The notes under the pieces: generated by a model
The model's database searches: none
Told to the model about the DNA's origin: nothing
Seen by the model: only the letters and a program-made list of their open reading frames with translations
Shown: positions 1 through 12,448 of the stretch, piece by piece
Layout: each line of letters begins with the position of its first letter
How positions within the stretch are numbered: position 1 is the stretch's first letter
Program-made: the position numbers and the translations under genes
Source of the DNA: Alitta virens
Lineage: Eukaryota > Annelida > Polychaeta > Phyllodocida > Nereididae
Length of the DNA stretch: 64,000 bases
Direction: 5' to 3'
Assembly: GCA_932294295.1 (NCBI GenBank)
Contig: OW028581.1
Coordinates: forward strand, 11,171,026-11,235,025

Positions 1-611
1 TTCGGGGCGATCCGGGACCACCGTGGGCCTCCGGGGGAAAAATTAAACATGTTCAATTTTTTATGCAGGAGGTCCTGGAGTAATTTAATTCGTGTTGTTC
101 GGTGTAGACTCCCAGTAGACTCCGCCGATCTCCGGGAATCTCCGTATTGACCCGGCATACTTCGTGTAATCTCCGGCTAAGTCCGGCGTCAACCGGGCAT
201 GAAAATTTCACCGCCATGTATGCCGTACAAGGACCAAAACGGTTCCACATGGGTAACTCCGTATTTAGATCATGTAAACACCGGTTATATCCGTGACGGC
301 ACCGTGTAAAATCTGGTTCACTCCGCACTCTTTTGGGACAGTCGTGTTACCTCCGGCAGCAACCGGGGACCTCTCCGTGTTGCACCGGGCACCGCCGTGT
401 TTCAACCGTACATATCCGTGTAGCGACCGTATTCATCCGTGTAAGGACCGTGTTGCGTATTGTTGACACCATATTGCCATCGTGTACACACCGCCATACA
501 TTTCTTTTGTTGACATTTTCAGCTCTTGTTCCTGGACCACCCCGGAGTGAAAGAAATTTTACTCCGGGACACTCTGGCGTGTGATCCGGCTATGTGTGAA
601 GGGGGCTTAAG
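1..611. repeat. GC-rich repeat element, right end; left end outside the window
   Basis: The stretch is filled with a degenerate motif of about 18-22 bp built from TCCGTGT, CCGGC and ACTCCG words, much richer in G+C than the flanks. It ends near 593-611 with GTGTGAAGGGGGCTTAAGG, which resembles the outer ends of the elements at 18464-19137 and 35010-35336. I infer a non-autonomous DNA element whose inside is a decayed minisatellite. Reading frames here are products of the repeat and not genes. Confidence 0.5.
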
Positions 612-859
612 GATTCATTTGGCCTCATTATACACAAATGAGTATATGGCTAAAATTGGTGAGTCAAATAGATTTCCACCTATTAAATTTAAAAATGGCA
701 TTGAGAAAATTAATGGCCATTGAATACTAATGAATCTAATCAGGTCCAAAATTCGTGTTCATCTTCCTCAAGTCAATGAAATAAGGACTGAAATAATTAG
801 TTCAAGTAATTTTCCAAACTAAGCATGTGTGCTTAAGCCTTTCATTGTTAAGGTTACCT
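612..859. other. AT-rich spacer, nothing recognised
   Basis: No reading frame with protein-like composition and no repeat shared with the rest of the window was seen. Confidence 0.4.
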
Positions 860-1135
860 AATAATAGAATACAGTGAAAGCTCGTCATTAAGACCTCCCT
901 TGGTGCAAATTTACTGGTCTTAATGGCACTGTGGTATTAATAGTGAGGTAAAATACAATGGCAAGAGTATGATTGTGACAAAAAATTGGTTTTAATCTTA
1001 ATTGTGAAGTGATCTTAAGAGAGAGGTAAAACACAACAGTGAGAATATACTGGGTGAAAATATGATGGTCTTATTGGTGGTGTAGTCTTAATAGTAAGAT
1101 GGTCTTAAAGCAGGGTTTCATTGTATCAAGGAATA
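860..1135. repeat. Dispersed GGTCTTAATAG repeat, first copy
   Basis: Words such as TTAAGACC, GGTCTTAAT, TAGTGAGGTAAAATACAATG and GATGGTCTTAA recur here and again from 24723, where the order starts the same way (CATTAAGACC, then CTTGGTGCA, then ACTGGT). Short relatives sit near 22725 and 46235. This is a diverged interspersed repeat with internal 17-18-bp periodicity. Confidence 0.55.
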
Positions 1136-1142
1136 ATATTAT

Positions 1143-1286
1143 AATAAGACCCAATGGATATGTGGTATATTTAGATATTCCCCACGAGTGGGCAGATTGA
1201 CCAGGATTTCTGAGGCCAATCTGTACACGAATGAACGAATATCAAAATATACCACCAAATATCTACTTGGGTCTTGTTTATATCCC
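1143..1286. mobile_element. Fold-back MITE-like inverted repeat
   Basis: The left arm (about 1143-1180, TAAGACCCAATGGATATGTG onward) is matched in reverse complement by 1236-1286 (GAATATCAAAATATACCACC onward). A smaller inner pair, CAGATTG and CAATCTG, supports a cruciform. The arms are imperfect, so the element is not very young. No target-site duplication was settled and no transposase is present. Confidence 0.6.
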
Positions 1287-1290
1287 ACAA

Positions 1291-2379
1291 TTTTTCTTCA
1301 GTGTCTTGTGTCTATTTTGCTGAACATTGCTCAGTGGCATAACGTATAAAAAGACACATGAATCAATTTTTGTCAATCAACCAATCACTGCATGATGTTA
1401 CGAAACTGCAATGCAACGTCATCACCTCAAAACGTTCCCAGTCATTTTAAGATTAATAAAGCAATTTTATTTGAAAAGCAGTGGTTGAATATTTCCTATC
1501 AGAAATTGATTTTATGGTAGTTTAGGAGAGGAAAATGATTCAAGTGCGGCATGGGGTGCCGTCTTTGTTTGTTGTGGTGACCGGAAGCCACAGGGCGAGG
1601 CCATGTATCCGGTTTTACAACTAGGTCGGCGCCAAATTTAAAATCACATGTAAAGTCAATGGACATGTAACCAGTGTGTCTATGTGTCGTGATTCAGGCC
1701 AGAAAATTACTCTTCAGACTTGCCCGCTAGCAATCAGTCAAAGACTTGCTTTAGATCTGTATACATTTTGGTAGAATTTCGTCTGGTAGAAATGGGTGTA
1801 AAGCAGCGGAGCACTTTGCGCATCTTTGTCGATGTTCGCCTGCAAGGCCCCAAGCGGGAAATTCTTCTTGTTTCTTTGCTTTGATTGGTCGTTCAATTGT
1901 AAAAAAAACACGGAGGCCTCTTCCCTTATTTTCGCGAATGCGCAGTGACATGTCTATTCTATATAGAAACAGCTTTGTAGGTCAATGCTAGCACAGCTCC
2001 CTGGTGTTGGTGGCAAATTTGTATGTTTTCTTCTATATGACTTTTGCTTCGATGACAACTCAATAGATGCATTCCATATCATTTTGGATTACAGTACGGA
2101 TGCCATGTCTGTACGTTGTCTTAAACTGATGTTAGGGCCTCGAGGCATTCCGGGTTTTACAACTGTCATGACAGCTGCACAACCATATCTACTCTATATA
2201 TTACCAGTGCATTTTTGTTTACACATTTTGACTGAATAGAATTGGCGTCCACTGTGCCATGGCCAATTTCGGTGTCACTGGAAAGTGTGGGTCTTTTTTC
2301 AATCATCACGTGTTTTGCCCTCATTTGACATCTTTTTATTGTTTAATTGGCACAATGTACATTGGCTATAACCAAATCG
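1291..2379. other. No gene seen
   Basis: Only short open frames without family motifs are present on either strand. A slightly GC-richer patch at about 1550-1650 shows no coding signature. Confidence 0.4.
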
Positions 2380-2600
2380 CTGCACCCTTAATTGCCCAGT
2401 GACACATGGATGTAACTCCGTTTCTACGGGTTGCATTTTGGCCTTGCTCGAATTCCTAACCAGAAAGAGGCCTAATGAATGTAGGTCTCTTGCACAATGG
2501 CAACTGTGCCTGTGCGTCACATGGCCCCCTGAGCAACACTGCTTGCAAGTCATAAGTCCTTAGCAACCATCCACACCAGCATTGCCAGGGGCCATTGAAG
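2380..2600. repeat. Dispersed repeat with CAGAAAGAGGC and GCAACTGTGCCTG words, copy 1
   Basis: The order of short blocks (CAGAAAGAGGC, ATGAAT, GCAACTGTGCCTG, GTCACATG, CTTGCAAGTCA, CCTTGGTAACCA-like) is repeated at about 9930-10075 in the same orientation. The copies are well diverged. Class unknown; no coding content. Confidence 0.5.
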
Positions 2601-2939
2601 CTAATTTAATCCATTCAACCTCTTTCTGAAAGTGATGGCAGCCATATTGGTAGCAAGCATGGAAAATGTCTATAAAAGAATAATTCAAACCAAAAAATGT
2701 TATTCTCTTAAAACGTTGGGGTTTAGCCTATTGCTAAAAAGTATGCCATTTTTCTGTTTTGCTTCGCTTCTCCCAATGTAACTAATGCCTGGTTTGGATA
2801 AAATTTGTTTGGCCTGCCGTTGTTAGTGCACATTTGTGATTAAACAGTTGAAAAACTATATATTATGAAGTCATATCCATTTTGTCTGTGAGTAGTGTTA
2901 TTAAAAAGGCACACTCCAGACATAAGCATGAAATTATGC

Positions 2940-4640
2940 ATCGCATCAGATATTGGAAATTTGTATCATAAATTAAAAAGGAAAGGAAAATATTCCTATT
3001 ACAATGATATTATCTCAAACAACAGAAGAGATTCCAAAAAGCTTTGTAAATAGTAAAGGACATGACAATGTTTCAAACAGCATGTTGTGAGTTATTTATC
3101 CAAGTATATTACATCCTTTATAGATTCTTTTCAATAAGTCAGTGAGTGCCGGTGAATTTCCTGAAGACATGAGATTAGCGATTATTAAACCTTTATATAA
3201 AGCTAAAAATAAACACGAAATAAGTAATTATCGACCAATTTCTCTTCTTCCTGTGATTTCGAAAATTCTTGCTAGATTAACAAAATTTCTTACTAAAAAA
3301 ATGTATTGTATGAGGGTCAGTATGGGTTCAGAAAACAAAGAAGTACAACGGATGCTATATTACATTTTACTGGTAATGTATTAGATGGTTTCAACAAGGG
3401 AATGTATACAATAGGGTTATTTCTAGATATGTCCAAAGCCTTTGATAGTATAAAACATGACACTCTACTAACTAAACTGCAAATATATGGTACCAGAGGA
3501 ACCACCTTAAACTGGCTAAAGAGTTATTTAAAGATAAAACAATACAGGTGAAATTCAAAAATATATTATCTCGCAGATTTTCTATGAGTTTTGGTACCCC
3601 CCAAGGGTCAGTTTTGGGACTGTTATTGTACATATTGCTTGCAAATGACTTACCTAACTGGTTGAAATTTTATAATAGTGTTTCTTTTACTGATGACACT
3701 ACAATATTTGTTTCTGGTAAAAATCTGCAGTTCCTATATAAGAAAATAAATGAATGAAGATCTAAAACAAAAATTATTGTTTTATAAGTAATTCACTGTC
3801 TCTTAATATTGAAAAGTCAAATTACATTTTTTTAGGACTAAAAATAAATGGTCAAATCATTTTGGTGGTAAAATTGAAGTTGGGGGTAAAGAAAAAAAAG
3901 AAAATAACTAGCACCAAATTGTTAGGTGTATTCATTGATGAATATCTTCTATCTAAATTGATAGCTGGAATATATAGTATTAATATGGTAAATAATGTAC
4001 TTCCTATGTTTACAAAACGTCTTGTTTATTTTTCGAATGTCCAGAGTCATTTGAATTATGCCCTGAGTGCCTGGGGTCCTATGTTAAAAGCCAGTAATCG
4101 AAAGAAATTGAGATCTAGTAGATTTGTCTCTGTTAGGTATTTCATATAGGTATGTGAATGATGCTCTGCCAAAACGTATTGCCAAGTTATTTGAAATTCC
4201 ATCGCATAACCTAGCAACTAGAAATAGAAACATTTTGCAAACAGCTATTCATAGCCTTAAGATTTAGAATAAATGTTTTTTAGGAAGAGCTCCGCACCTT
4301 TGGCTGCATTTACAGCAATTGAGAAATGTAAATACTCAAATATCATTTGTCAATCCTATTCAAAATCACATTTCAATCATTAAATTTTGTTTTTGTTTTT
4401 TTCTCTTTTCATTGAAAAATGGTGTTGATAATACAAAAATTAAGTGCATTGTTTATTTTTAATTTTTCTCGTTTTCTTGTTGCCTTGTTTTAAATATTCT
4501 GTATTTTTGATTGATTAAAAAAATTTCTTTCACTGGGGGACATCCACCATATGGGTTACTGTATTTTTTTATACTCGGGTGTACCCCCATTACCAGTCAG
4601 TTTTGTGATATTCCTGTAGTAGATAGATAGATACGTACAA
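2940..4640 (+). pseudogene. CR1/Jockey-like LINE reverse transcriptase, broken
   Basis: Decayed ORF2 of a non-LTR retrotransposon. From 3142 the reverse transcriptase core is read as NYRPISLLPVISKIL, then in another frame YGFRKQRST and LDMSKAFDSIKHD, then FGTPQGSVLG and FTDDTTIF, where the catalytic YADD box has become FTDD. From 3862 the thumb and C-terminal region (KLLGVFID, HLNYALSAWG) follows. Near 4150-4245 the C-terminal words YVNDALPKRIAKLFEIPSHN and LATRNRN are seen. At least four frameshifts or stops separate these blocks. An upstream piece at 2960-3050 reads like the region just before the palm. The 3' end is followed by TAGATAGATAGATA, the microsatellite tail typical of such LINEs. 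Not functional. Confidence 0.85.
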
Positions 4641-5600
4641 AAATTATTATACAGTAGGAAATTTACATGATGTTAACTATGAATTGTAATGGTGGCACCT
4701 TCAATAAAAGGAAAGAAAATTAAATTAAGATTAAACAAAAATAATTATGCTATTATTATAAGAGGATAGAATGTTCTATTTTTACAAAAATGTAATAATG
4801 ATAATTTAATGACATGAATGGGATGGGATGAGTTTAGTTTTATGACAGACAAATATAGCAGTTTCTGTGTTCACAATTAGCTGATATTGTTAACTAGATG
4901 ATCATGTATCTATTGCAAAAAGTGTGTAATGAATTTACAGAGTACGGTTTAAGAGAGTGAGGCAAATGATTCCAAACTTTAGCTACTTAGACGCTGATGA
5001 GTTGATTTGAGTTGTCTTGCTGCCTTGTAGGGTAATTATGGGTGTCATTTACTTTTCTAAATTGTTCGCTAAAATAGACAGGTAATGTGTGCTTAAGGCT
5101 TTTCAGATACAGTTTGTGTTTTTATCATTGATTTGAAATTTTCAGCTGAGAAGCTCATCAATGAAGACACCAAGGAATGCTATATCAGAAACATTTTGTA
5201 TTTCTATGCTATTGATTGTAATTGCAGGGATAGTAGGGATAGTTTTATTAGCAGTCCGAAATATGATAAATACACCATTTCTTGTTGGATAATTTTTCAA
5301 TTATTCTATTTTGAAGTTCCAATATTGCTAATTCTGTTGAGAGGTTCTTCTGGAAGCCATACTATGCAGATGTTAACAGATTATTATGTTTCAAATATTT
5401 ATAGAGTCTATTGTAAACAAGTCGTTCAATAATTTTTGAAAAAGTTGGAAGCAAGGAAATTGGTCAGTAATTTTGAAGTTTGTAACACTTAAGTTGTAAA
5501 ATTGTATTTGCGGAGATTGGTGAAAATAAATAAACTCTGACTCTGTAAAGCAGCATCTGAAGCTGCAATAGGCTGACAGTCAGTACATCTTCAAAGATAT
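4641..5600. other. No gene seen
   Basis: AT-rich sequence. The longest frame here (about 5133-5432) has no motif, no plausible splice context and the composition of random AT-rich DNA. Confidence 0.4.
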
Positions 5601-5614
5601 TGTCTAACTAACAT

Positions 5615-5800
5615 CTGTATGCCTGTAAGTGCCAGGCCTTACTAAGCCAAGCATGGCCCTCATTTGAGTTCACAGAATGAGGGCCATGCAGCAGTGCTTT
5701 TATTTTTCGTGGTATTCAACGTGCACCCAGTTCTACTTTTTTACTTGTCTGAATCAATTCTTTGCTAAAAAATAATAAGTGCACACCCTTATACTATAGT
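5615..5800. repeat. Dispersed repeat, copy 1 (AAGCATGGCC to ATAATAAGTGCACAC)
   Basis: Blocks AAGCATGGCC, AGAATGAGGGCCATGCAGCA, TTTTATTTTTC and AATAATAAGTGCACAC recur in the same order at about 30565-30740. The inner piece ATGGCCCTCATT / AATGAGGGCCAT forms a short perfect hairpin. Confidence 0.55.
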
Positions 5801-5899
5801 CTTGGAGGGCATTTCGTTTTTCATATAAATAATTTGGGTATAGTGCAGTAAAGCGGACCCAAATGTATGCCCATATTTGGCGTCCATTAAATATTAAAA

Positions 5900-6165
5900 A
5901 AATATCACAATTTTTGCCCAAATTTGTTCTATCACAGAAGAGGAATAATATTTGCGTAGCACAGCAGGGGTTTGGGGGCGGCAGCCCCAAATAAAGAAAA
6001 ATAAACGATGTCTGGTCTTAAAAATGAAAAGAGCGGTCGTTTTTTGTGACTTCATTTATTGAATTCAGGGATATGACGTCATAGGCATGACAGAAAGGCT
6101 CGCTACATAAGGTCATAAATTTGCGTCCGCTATATTGTACTTTTTCCAATAATTTATATATTTTC
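5900..6165. repeat. Dispersed repeat with GGCAGCCCC and GACGTCAT words, copy 1
   Basis: Blocks GCAGGGGTTTGGGGGCGGCA, AAAGAAAAATAAACG, TTTGTGACTTCAT, GGTCATAG-like and GAGGCTCGCTAC-like recur at about 9455-9625 in the same order. Probably one old transposon family; no coding region seen. Confidence 0.5.
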
Positions 6166-6483
6166 TGATAACCTTTAAATCAATCAAAGTGATGTGTGTC
6201 TTCATATTTCAGCATAAATTTAATTATTCTCCCATTAGCATGAAAAGGGCAAGGAACCTTCATTCGCAATAAAACTGGAATTCCTTCAAATAGCATAAAA
6301 TGCATGCTCCCTCACATGGATCTACTCACTGATCCAACTTGTCTGACTTTTTCCTGCTCTGTTGATGGTTTTAGTTATAAATGACTGCTGATAAAAATCA
6401 AATAACACACAATCTTCTACTTTCTTTAATTTAGTGAAAAAATATTTATTGCGTATATACTGCCTGGATTTAAAAGGCCTACT

Positions 6484-6640
6484 CAGTCAACCTGGTATGA
6501 AATACCGCGAAAAATGACAGGACTGCTGCCCGGCTAGTGTCAAAACCTTTCATGAGCATCATCCCAGCAGAATGTCGTTCGGATGAGACGTTAAATTGGC
6601 AGTCCCTTGTACTCAGTGTCAGATGAGCCGATTTGCCTTC
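6484..6640 (+). mobile_element. SINE-like repeat (family B), 5' part
   Basis: Contains AAATACCGCGAAAAATGACA, GGACTGCTGC, CATCATCCCAGCAG, GGATGAGACGTTAAATTGG and CCTTGTACTCAGTGTC. The same blocks occur in order at 45870-46200 (which also has a Pol III B-box), and parts occur at 19620, 35645 and 44430. I infer a tRNA-derived SINE family; this copy lacks the 3' part. Confidence 0.5.
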
Positions 6641-7119
6641 AAAATTTTTTGCAGTAGTTCTATTTCCCAAGCACAGCTGAAAGGCGTTGAATAACATTCT
6701 CTAACCAAACTGGAGACACTTGTCTATCGTTTTTTTGTTGAGAAATTGTTTACATCAGTTAATAATAAGAAACTGAGGCTATTTTAATGTTGTTAAGCAA
6801 GAAATCCGTCCTTGCCGACAGCGCCATTTTGTGTAAATAATGCATTCTGGGATGATCCAACAAATGAAAACGAGGCACTAGCAATGTGTTGTGATGTCAT
6901 CGATATCTATTCTCAGTGCAAATAGTTCTCAGTGCAAAATGGCGAAGAAGTTACATTGACAAAAAACGTCATTGTTGTAGTTTTTAGGGAACAAATAACA
7001 ATTGTCAGATCACTGCCTTCATTTCTCTTCAAAAATAAAACTATGAACTCCTAAAGAGTGGACTGGGAAGGTCAATGTACTTCTGCCTTGTCATTATTTT
7101 ATATTGAGTGCGAAAGTTT

Positions 7120-7297
7120 TTAGTGGCCAATCGGTCCATCCTCTACAGAGGATAGATACTCCATCTAATGCTGAGGCAAGTAAAAGATCCCATCCATGGG
7201 GTAAATGTGTAACATGGGTGGACTCCTCCTCTCTTCCTCACCTCATCAATCAACCCTCGATAGCGGCCAGAACTTGCCTTAGAGGGCTGCACTTCCA

Positions 7298-7329
<32 letters not shown>

Positions 7330-7330
7330 G
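7120..7330 (+). mobile_element. SINE-like repeat (family B), 3' part with (ATCT)n tail
   Basis: Blocks GCTGAGGCAAGTAAAAGATC, CCATGGGGTAAATGTGTAAC, GGACTCCTCCTCTC and TTGCCTTAGAGGGCTGCACT end in (ATCT)n at 7300-7330. The same 3' half and tail occur at 19670-19862 (+) and, inverted, at 44268-44470. The simple-repeat tail fits LINE-mediated retroposition. Confidence 0.55.
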
Positions 7331-7334
7331 GTCT

Positions 7335-8020
7335 ACCATGGACTGATTCATCCTGACGGTCAGTTATTAAAGCCGGGCTCCCATTATGCAATTTTGTCGG
7401 CCGACACTAATAAATGCAGTTATCAGCAATGTACCCAATTAGTATTAGTGAGGCTAAATTGCAATAACTATCTATCTATCCGTATGAGCGCATATAGAAT
7501 AGGGTTTATATTGTCTCCAGTCTGTCAATTGTGTCAACTGTTTGGTTGACATAGTGATCAAAGGCATCATCCATAGCAGTGGGGCAGGAGAGATTGCAAT
7601 TGACTCTTGTGGCATTTTCAATGCTAGTATTGACTCTTCAGAGGCTGATAGTCTCTCAACAAAGCTTTGTAGATCTAGTCCACTCGAATTTTATATGAAT
7701 TATTGCTTCAGTAAATATGAATAATATATTTCTTCATATGTGCATGTACATATTATTTGATCAGGAGAGTGTATTGAAGTCAGTGATATGTAAAGATGTA
7801 GTTTGTGGTCATGGGCACTTGGTTAAATATAAGCATCACTTCCTCTATATATAGACATCATTCCTGCCAATTTTCTAAGTTAATCATTTTGAGTAAAATT
7901 AGCATGACTGACATGGACCATGCATTGCTCCACATATACCACATGCGTGCCGGTAACACTTTATTTGGGTATATTAATTTATTTATTACGTACACCAGAA
8001 ATACAAAATATATTACATGT
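7335..8020. other. No gene seen
   Basis: A further short TATCTATCTATC run at about 7468 and AT-rich sequence. No protein-like frame recognised. Confidence 0.4.
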
Positions 8021-8026
8021 ACTGCT

Positions 8027-8117
8027 AGTTGATGTCAAGATTAATGGCCAAGAACATACTCTGGAGATTGATGCTGAAACTGTTGTCATCTATGAGGGCA
8101 ATTCACTTGTTCTCTGA
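8027..8117 (+). pseudogene. Possible retropepsin-like fragment
   Basis: The frame reads LLVDVKINGQEHTLEIDAE then TVVIYEGNSLVL before a stop. The pattern of a beta-strand, ING, then L-x-ID followed by a hydrophobic V-I-x-E resembles the flap and active-site entry of Gypsy-type aspartic proteases, but the catalytic DTG would be DAE. No adjoining gag or pol is visible. Weak call based on pattern only. Confidence 0.22.
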
Positions 8118-8119
8118 CA

Positions 8120-9430
8120 GCTTGGATCAGGTTTATCTCTCCCACTTATTAAAAAAGCTTCTTGATATTTCCGCTAGGTGGCTACAATCCTATTGGTTGC
8201 TGAGCTTCCCGCCCTCGATTCTGATTGGTAGAAGCAAGGGGATCCCAAGCAGTGCATGTTAATATATATTTGATGCCAAATGTTTTAATGAATTTAGCTC
8301 CTGTTATTTAGTAAGTTGCTTTTATTGATTCAAATGGTAACACTTATCTTGCACTGAAAAGCAAATTGAGTAAGACCTAAAGAAGGCAGAAGGCAGTGTC
8401 ACAGTTTGAGGTGTTCTGTGGAAATTACCTTATTACATGACGATTGTTAGCTATTATTATCATACTAGCGAAAACCCGTTGGAACATTCAATGGGGATTG
8501 CCTCGCTTGTTGTGAAGTGTTCTCGAGGTGTTTAGTGTGAATTTGAAATGGCTAAGTACTGAATTCATCAGTTCTAGACGCAATCACACTGAGACTATCT
8601 TATTGCCATGGGGGTAGGGCAGGGGGCGCAAGTTATGGGGGTTAGAACCCCCCCCCCCCCAAGACCCTGTAGGTGGTAATGAAAAGTTTAAAAAAAAATC
8701 TGTAAAAAAATCTGTGAAAAGATAGGCAAAAACCACCCCCACTGTGCCTCAATCCCAGCCACAACCAAAAATTATATAGTGTGATAAAATTATTTTTAGT
8801 TACTTTTCAGCCTCGCTTTGATAAACAGTAGGCCAATACTAGGCCTACAAACATGTTCTACCTATCTCCAGAATTGTCTTGAAAAGAGGAATTCATTGGT
8901 TAGAAAAAAATCTGTGCTCTACAAATTAAAAAAATGTATTTGTCATATGCAGTTTTTTCTGCAATGGTCCTCCCACTCAACATATTGGCCAATGAGCTTC
9001 TTAAATAGGTGGACAATCTGTGAGACATTTATACAGCCTACAATCGCCAATTGCCAGGAGGGGAGAGGGGGGGTTGGATTGTGTTTGTCGGCCGATTTTC
9101 TTTGACAACCATACTCCTCGCGACGCCAATTTTTCCGGGAAATTGCGTCTGCCGGTCCATGCACACTAGCGCGATTAAATCGCATAGTGTGAGGCCGGCT
9201 TAATTATTATAATGCTTTGCAAAATACTTGATACTGACACGAGTTAACTGAGAATAGGTGTCAGGAAGATTGCACTTAATGGTCTATTCTGACGGTCAGT
9301 AATGTCCATAAATGAATGTACTGCTGACGTCAGAATGATGGATAAAAGTTCCCATACTTGACGTCAGTAGTGTCAGCAGCACCCCATTTTTAGTCCCTGT
9401 TATAAATGCATCCATGAAATATGAAAACGA
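8120..9430. other. No gene seen; C-homopolymer at about 8648
   Basis: Holds a run of about 14 C and low-complexity A tracts at 8690-8710. A 9140-9200 patch (CACACTAGCGCGATTAAATC, GCATAGTGTGAGGCCGGCTT) looks like the end of a MITE, but I could not find its partner end. Confidence 0.35.
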
Positions 9431-9454
9431 TCACTATTATATTTCTTACCATAA

Positions 9455-9625
9455 TATTTATGTCGAATAGCAGGAGTTTTAGGGCCGCAGCCCCCGATAA
9501 AAAGAAAAGATAAACGTTCGTTCTTGCCTTGTAAATGATTGTTTGTTTGTGACGTCATCCATTAAAATTTTTAGGTCATAGACTTGGCAACGAGGCTCGC
9601 TATGTAAAGTCATACTGCACCTTTT
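9455..9625. repeat. Dispersed repeat with GCAGCCCC and GACGTCAT words, copy 2
   Basis: Partner of 5900-6165: AGCAGGAGTTTTAGGGCCGC, AGCCCCCGATAAAAAG, TTTGTGACGTCAT and ACGAGGCTCGCTATGTAA appear in the same order. Confidence 0.5.
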
Positions 9626-9929
9626 CCAAAACTAGACAAGCTTTAATTAAGTTTAGATGCAGTAATACAAGAATACCAAATTTATGGAAGAAGTTATTCC
9701 AAGAAATTTAAGGATATCATATGGACCGATTGTTATATTCAAAACGCAAAGGGAAATGTCTCTTGATTGCTCTTAAGTGGGTGTCACTCTGTAAAATGCA
9801 TCAACCTGCTCGCTACACATTTTAATTTCCGAATTGAGCCACCTACAGGCAAAGTCACATTGCCATTCAGCTACTTGGAATTAATAGGTTGTTGATAGCA
9901 CAAAATTCAAATCCAATTACAGGAAATTC

Positions 9930-10100
9930 AAAACCAGAAAGAGGCTGCATGAATTAAGGACCTGTGGCACCATAGCAACTGTGCCTGTTGGTCACATGAC
10001 CCCCCCCCCCCCCTCCCTAACAACCATGCTTGCAAGTCAATGCTCCTTGGTAACCATTCCAGGTCCTTGAATGAATCTCAGAACAAGGCTGAATGGCAGG
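9930..10100. repeat. Dispersed repeat, copy 2 of the 2380-2600 family
   Basis: AACCAGAAAGAGGC, GCAACTGTGCCTGTTGGTCA, CATGACC followed by a C-tract of 10 or more, then CTTGCAAGTCAATG. Diverged from copy 1. Confidence 0.5.
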
Positions 10101-12448
10101 TCACATGACCTGACAGTGTAAGTGACCTTTCTGAACCTCGACTGAACAGGGAGACACAATGCAGGGGCGGTGGCAACGTTTTGCTTAAAATATTGCTCTT
10201 TTATAAAATGGGATGAACATTCAAAATAAATAGCAATTTAATTTATATCCAATAAAATTTAATTCAGGCCATGACGGATGCAAAAATGTCTTAATTCTGT
10301 TTTTCTTTTTTTAATTTTCACCACGCGCTGGGGGGTGGGGTTGGTCATAATATAATTGACGTTTAACCATAAGAAATATGCAAGTTACTTATATACACAC
10401 CGGGTTGCAATTTTGAGGATATTTCAGCAATTAAGCGTCAGTGTGACTTTAACTCATTTACATTTGCTTTTTGAAGGTGTAGAGACATCTTCTGTAAATA
10501 TTGTTGCTATATGAGCAGGGGTGCCCTGTTAAGTGAATATATGGTCAAATTAGGCGTGCATAAGTATTATGCAAGTATGTATTTTAGACATTTAGACATT
10601 TTATTATTTACCAACACTCAATATATTAATGTACAAGTATATTTAACAAATAGCACGTGATATAAAAATAACATATAATGTGTTGGAAGGGGATACATCC
10701 GAGTATTTACAAAATACCATTACCCAAGGGTGGATGTATCCCCTATTATATTTAACATTTAGATTTTATTATAAATAAAGTAACACAAATAAAGTAAAGT
10801 AAGTATGTATAGTTAGTCAGAAATGACCAGAAGGTTTAATGAATATTGGAATATAAGATTGAATATTGCAGAACAAATACAAATTTGAAACATTAATGTA
10901 TGTAACTTTACATTTATGTAACATAATGTCCCCACATGGTGTGATAAACAAACACATTTGTATCATTTGTAAAATATCTATCCAAACTATACAAAACATT
11001 AAACTATGATGTTCACACATCCGTTTTAGCTGTTGCTATATAATTGTTTGTAGGATTTTAGAAGAACAGGCGTGCTTACTCTACAATTCAATGACTTCTC
11101 ATTCACTGCACAATTGATGAACCCATTCTAACCTCAAAGTTTGGTTATAACTCAACATAATTCCACATTTGACATTTTAATGATACTCTGCACAAATGGA
11201 AGATAAATTAAGGACAGTGAAGTGTAATAATGGATCTGTAGTACAAGTGTCCATAGGTATAAATAGACAAAAAATTGCCTTTGCTTATGAAGTTCAATAA
11301 GGTTGGGAAATGAAAATAAACCATCAATTTTGTGCACCGCCATTTGTGGATTTTGATAGCAGAGTTCTCTTAATGCTTTCAAAAAGTCAATGCCTATATC
11401 TCAGATACAAAATTATGAACTAATAATCCGAAATAACGTGTGCTGAAATGACCTATACTGATTGCATAACTGTTAGATAAACATTTGCCTCAAACATCCT
11501 TGTCGCTGCTTGGGTAGCCAGAAAAACATGTATATGTAAATCAATACCTTGGCACATTTTCTGCGAGATAACGCCAAAATGACAACCCATAAAAGGTTCA
11601 AAATTCATCAATGATTCAATGATAAGGCTTAAGGATGTCATTCCACCTTCTTAGCCCAAAACTGGGACTGGAAATGCTTTATAATGACTTAATCCCACTT
11701 TTTAATTTTGAAAAAGATACCTCAAAACTGTAATAGTGGTATGCTATTACTGTTTATTTTGAAATGATGTTACCATCGGAAAATAATTTATTAGTTTTCA
11801 ACTACAGCTGCACAACAAAAAGATGTAATAAAAACTGTTTGTTTTAAGTGCTCTCCTAGATGTTATTCCATCAATTCAACAATTTATCATTCCACTAATT
11901 GTCCAAAATATAGTGGAAAAGTGATGAGTGATGTTTGGCTGGGGTAGAGCCTCGTATTCATTGCGCAGACATGCATCATTACTTCTTACAGTTAGTTTCA
12001 TTAAAAACAGCCTGTCAAATTGAATCTAGACAAAGCTGTCATAGCTGGCTACTCAAAACCGGATCTAAAAGTACATATTTATAATATATTAGATTAATAT
12101 CTTACATTTACCAAGGTTTATATTTATCTGGTGATAGATATAGGCAGATATTAGCTATAGAAGTGGACAGAAGCAGCTGGCTTTAGCATGTTTAGACCAC
12201 AGCCAGGTACAGGTCACTACAATCAGCTAGAGTCGAACATATTGCGGTGTACTGTACAGGGTGCGGCCTAAAAAATTGTAAGTACCAGGCATCTCCTCTT
12301 TCGGGATAGCTCTAGGTTACTCAAATGCTTATGAGGTCTTTTAAAGTTTTGCCACATTTAGTCAGGGGTATAAGCAATTGGTCATTGTAATATTTATTAT
12401 TTTATAATGTTGCACAATATCATTGTCTGAATTATTGAGAGGGTGCAT
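10101..12448. other. No gene seen; small hairpin at 10692-10743
   Basis: About 2.3 kb of AT-rich DNA with short frames lacking any motif. GGGGATACATCC (about 10689) is answered by GGATGTATCCCC (about 10732), a small inverted repeat with a ~30-base loop that could be a MITE remnant. Confidence 0.4.
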
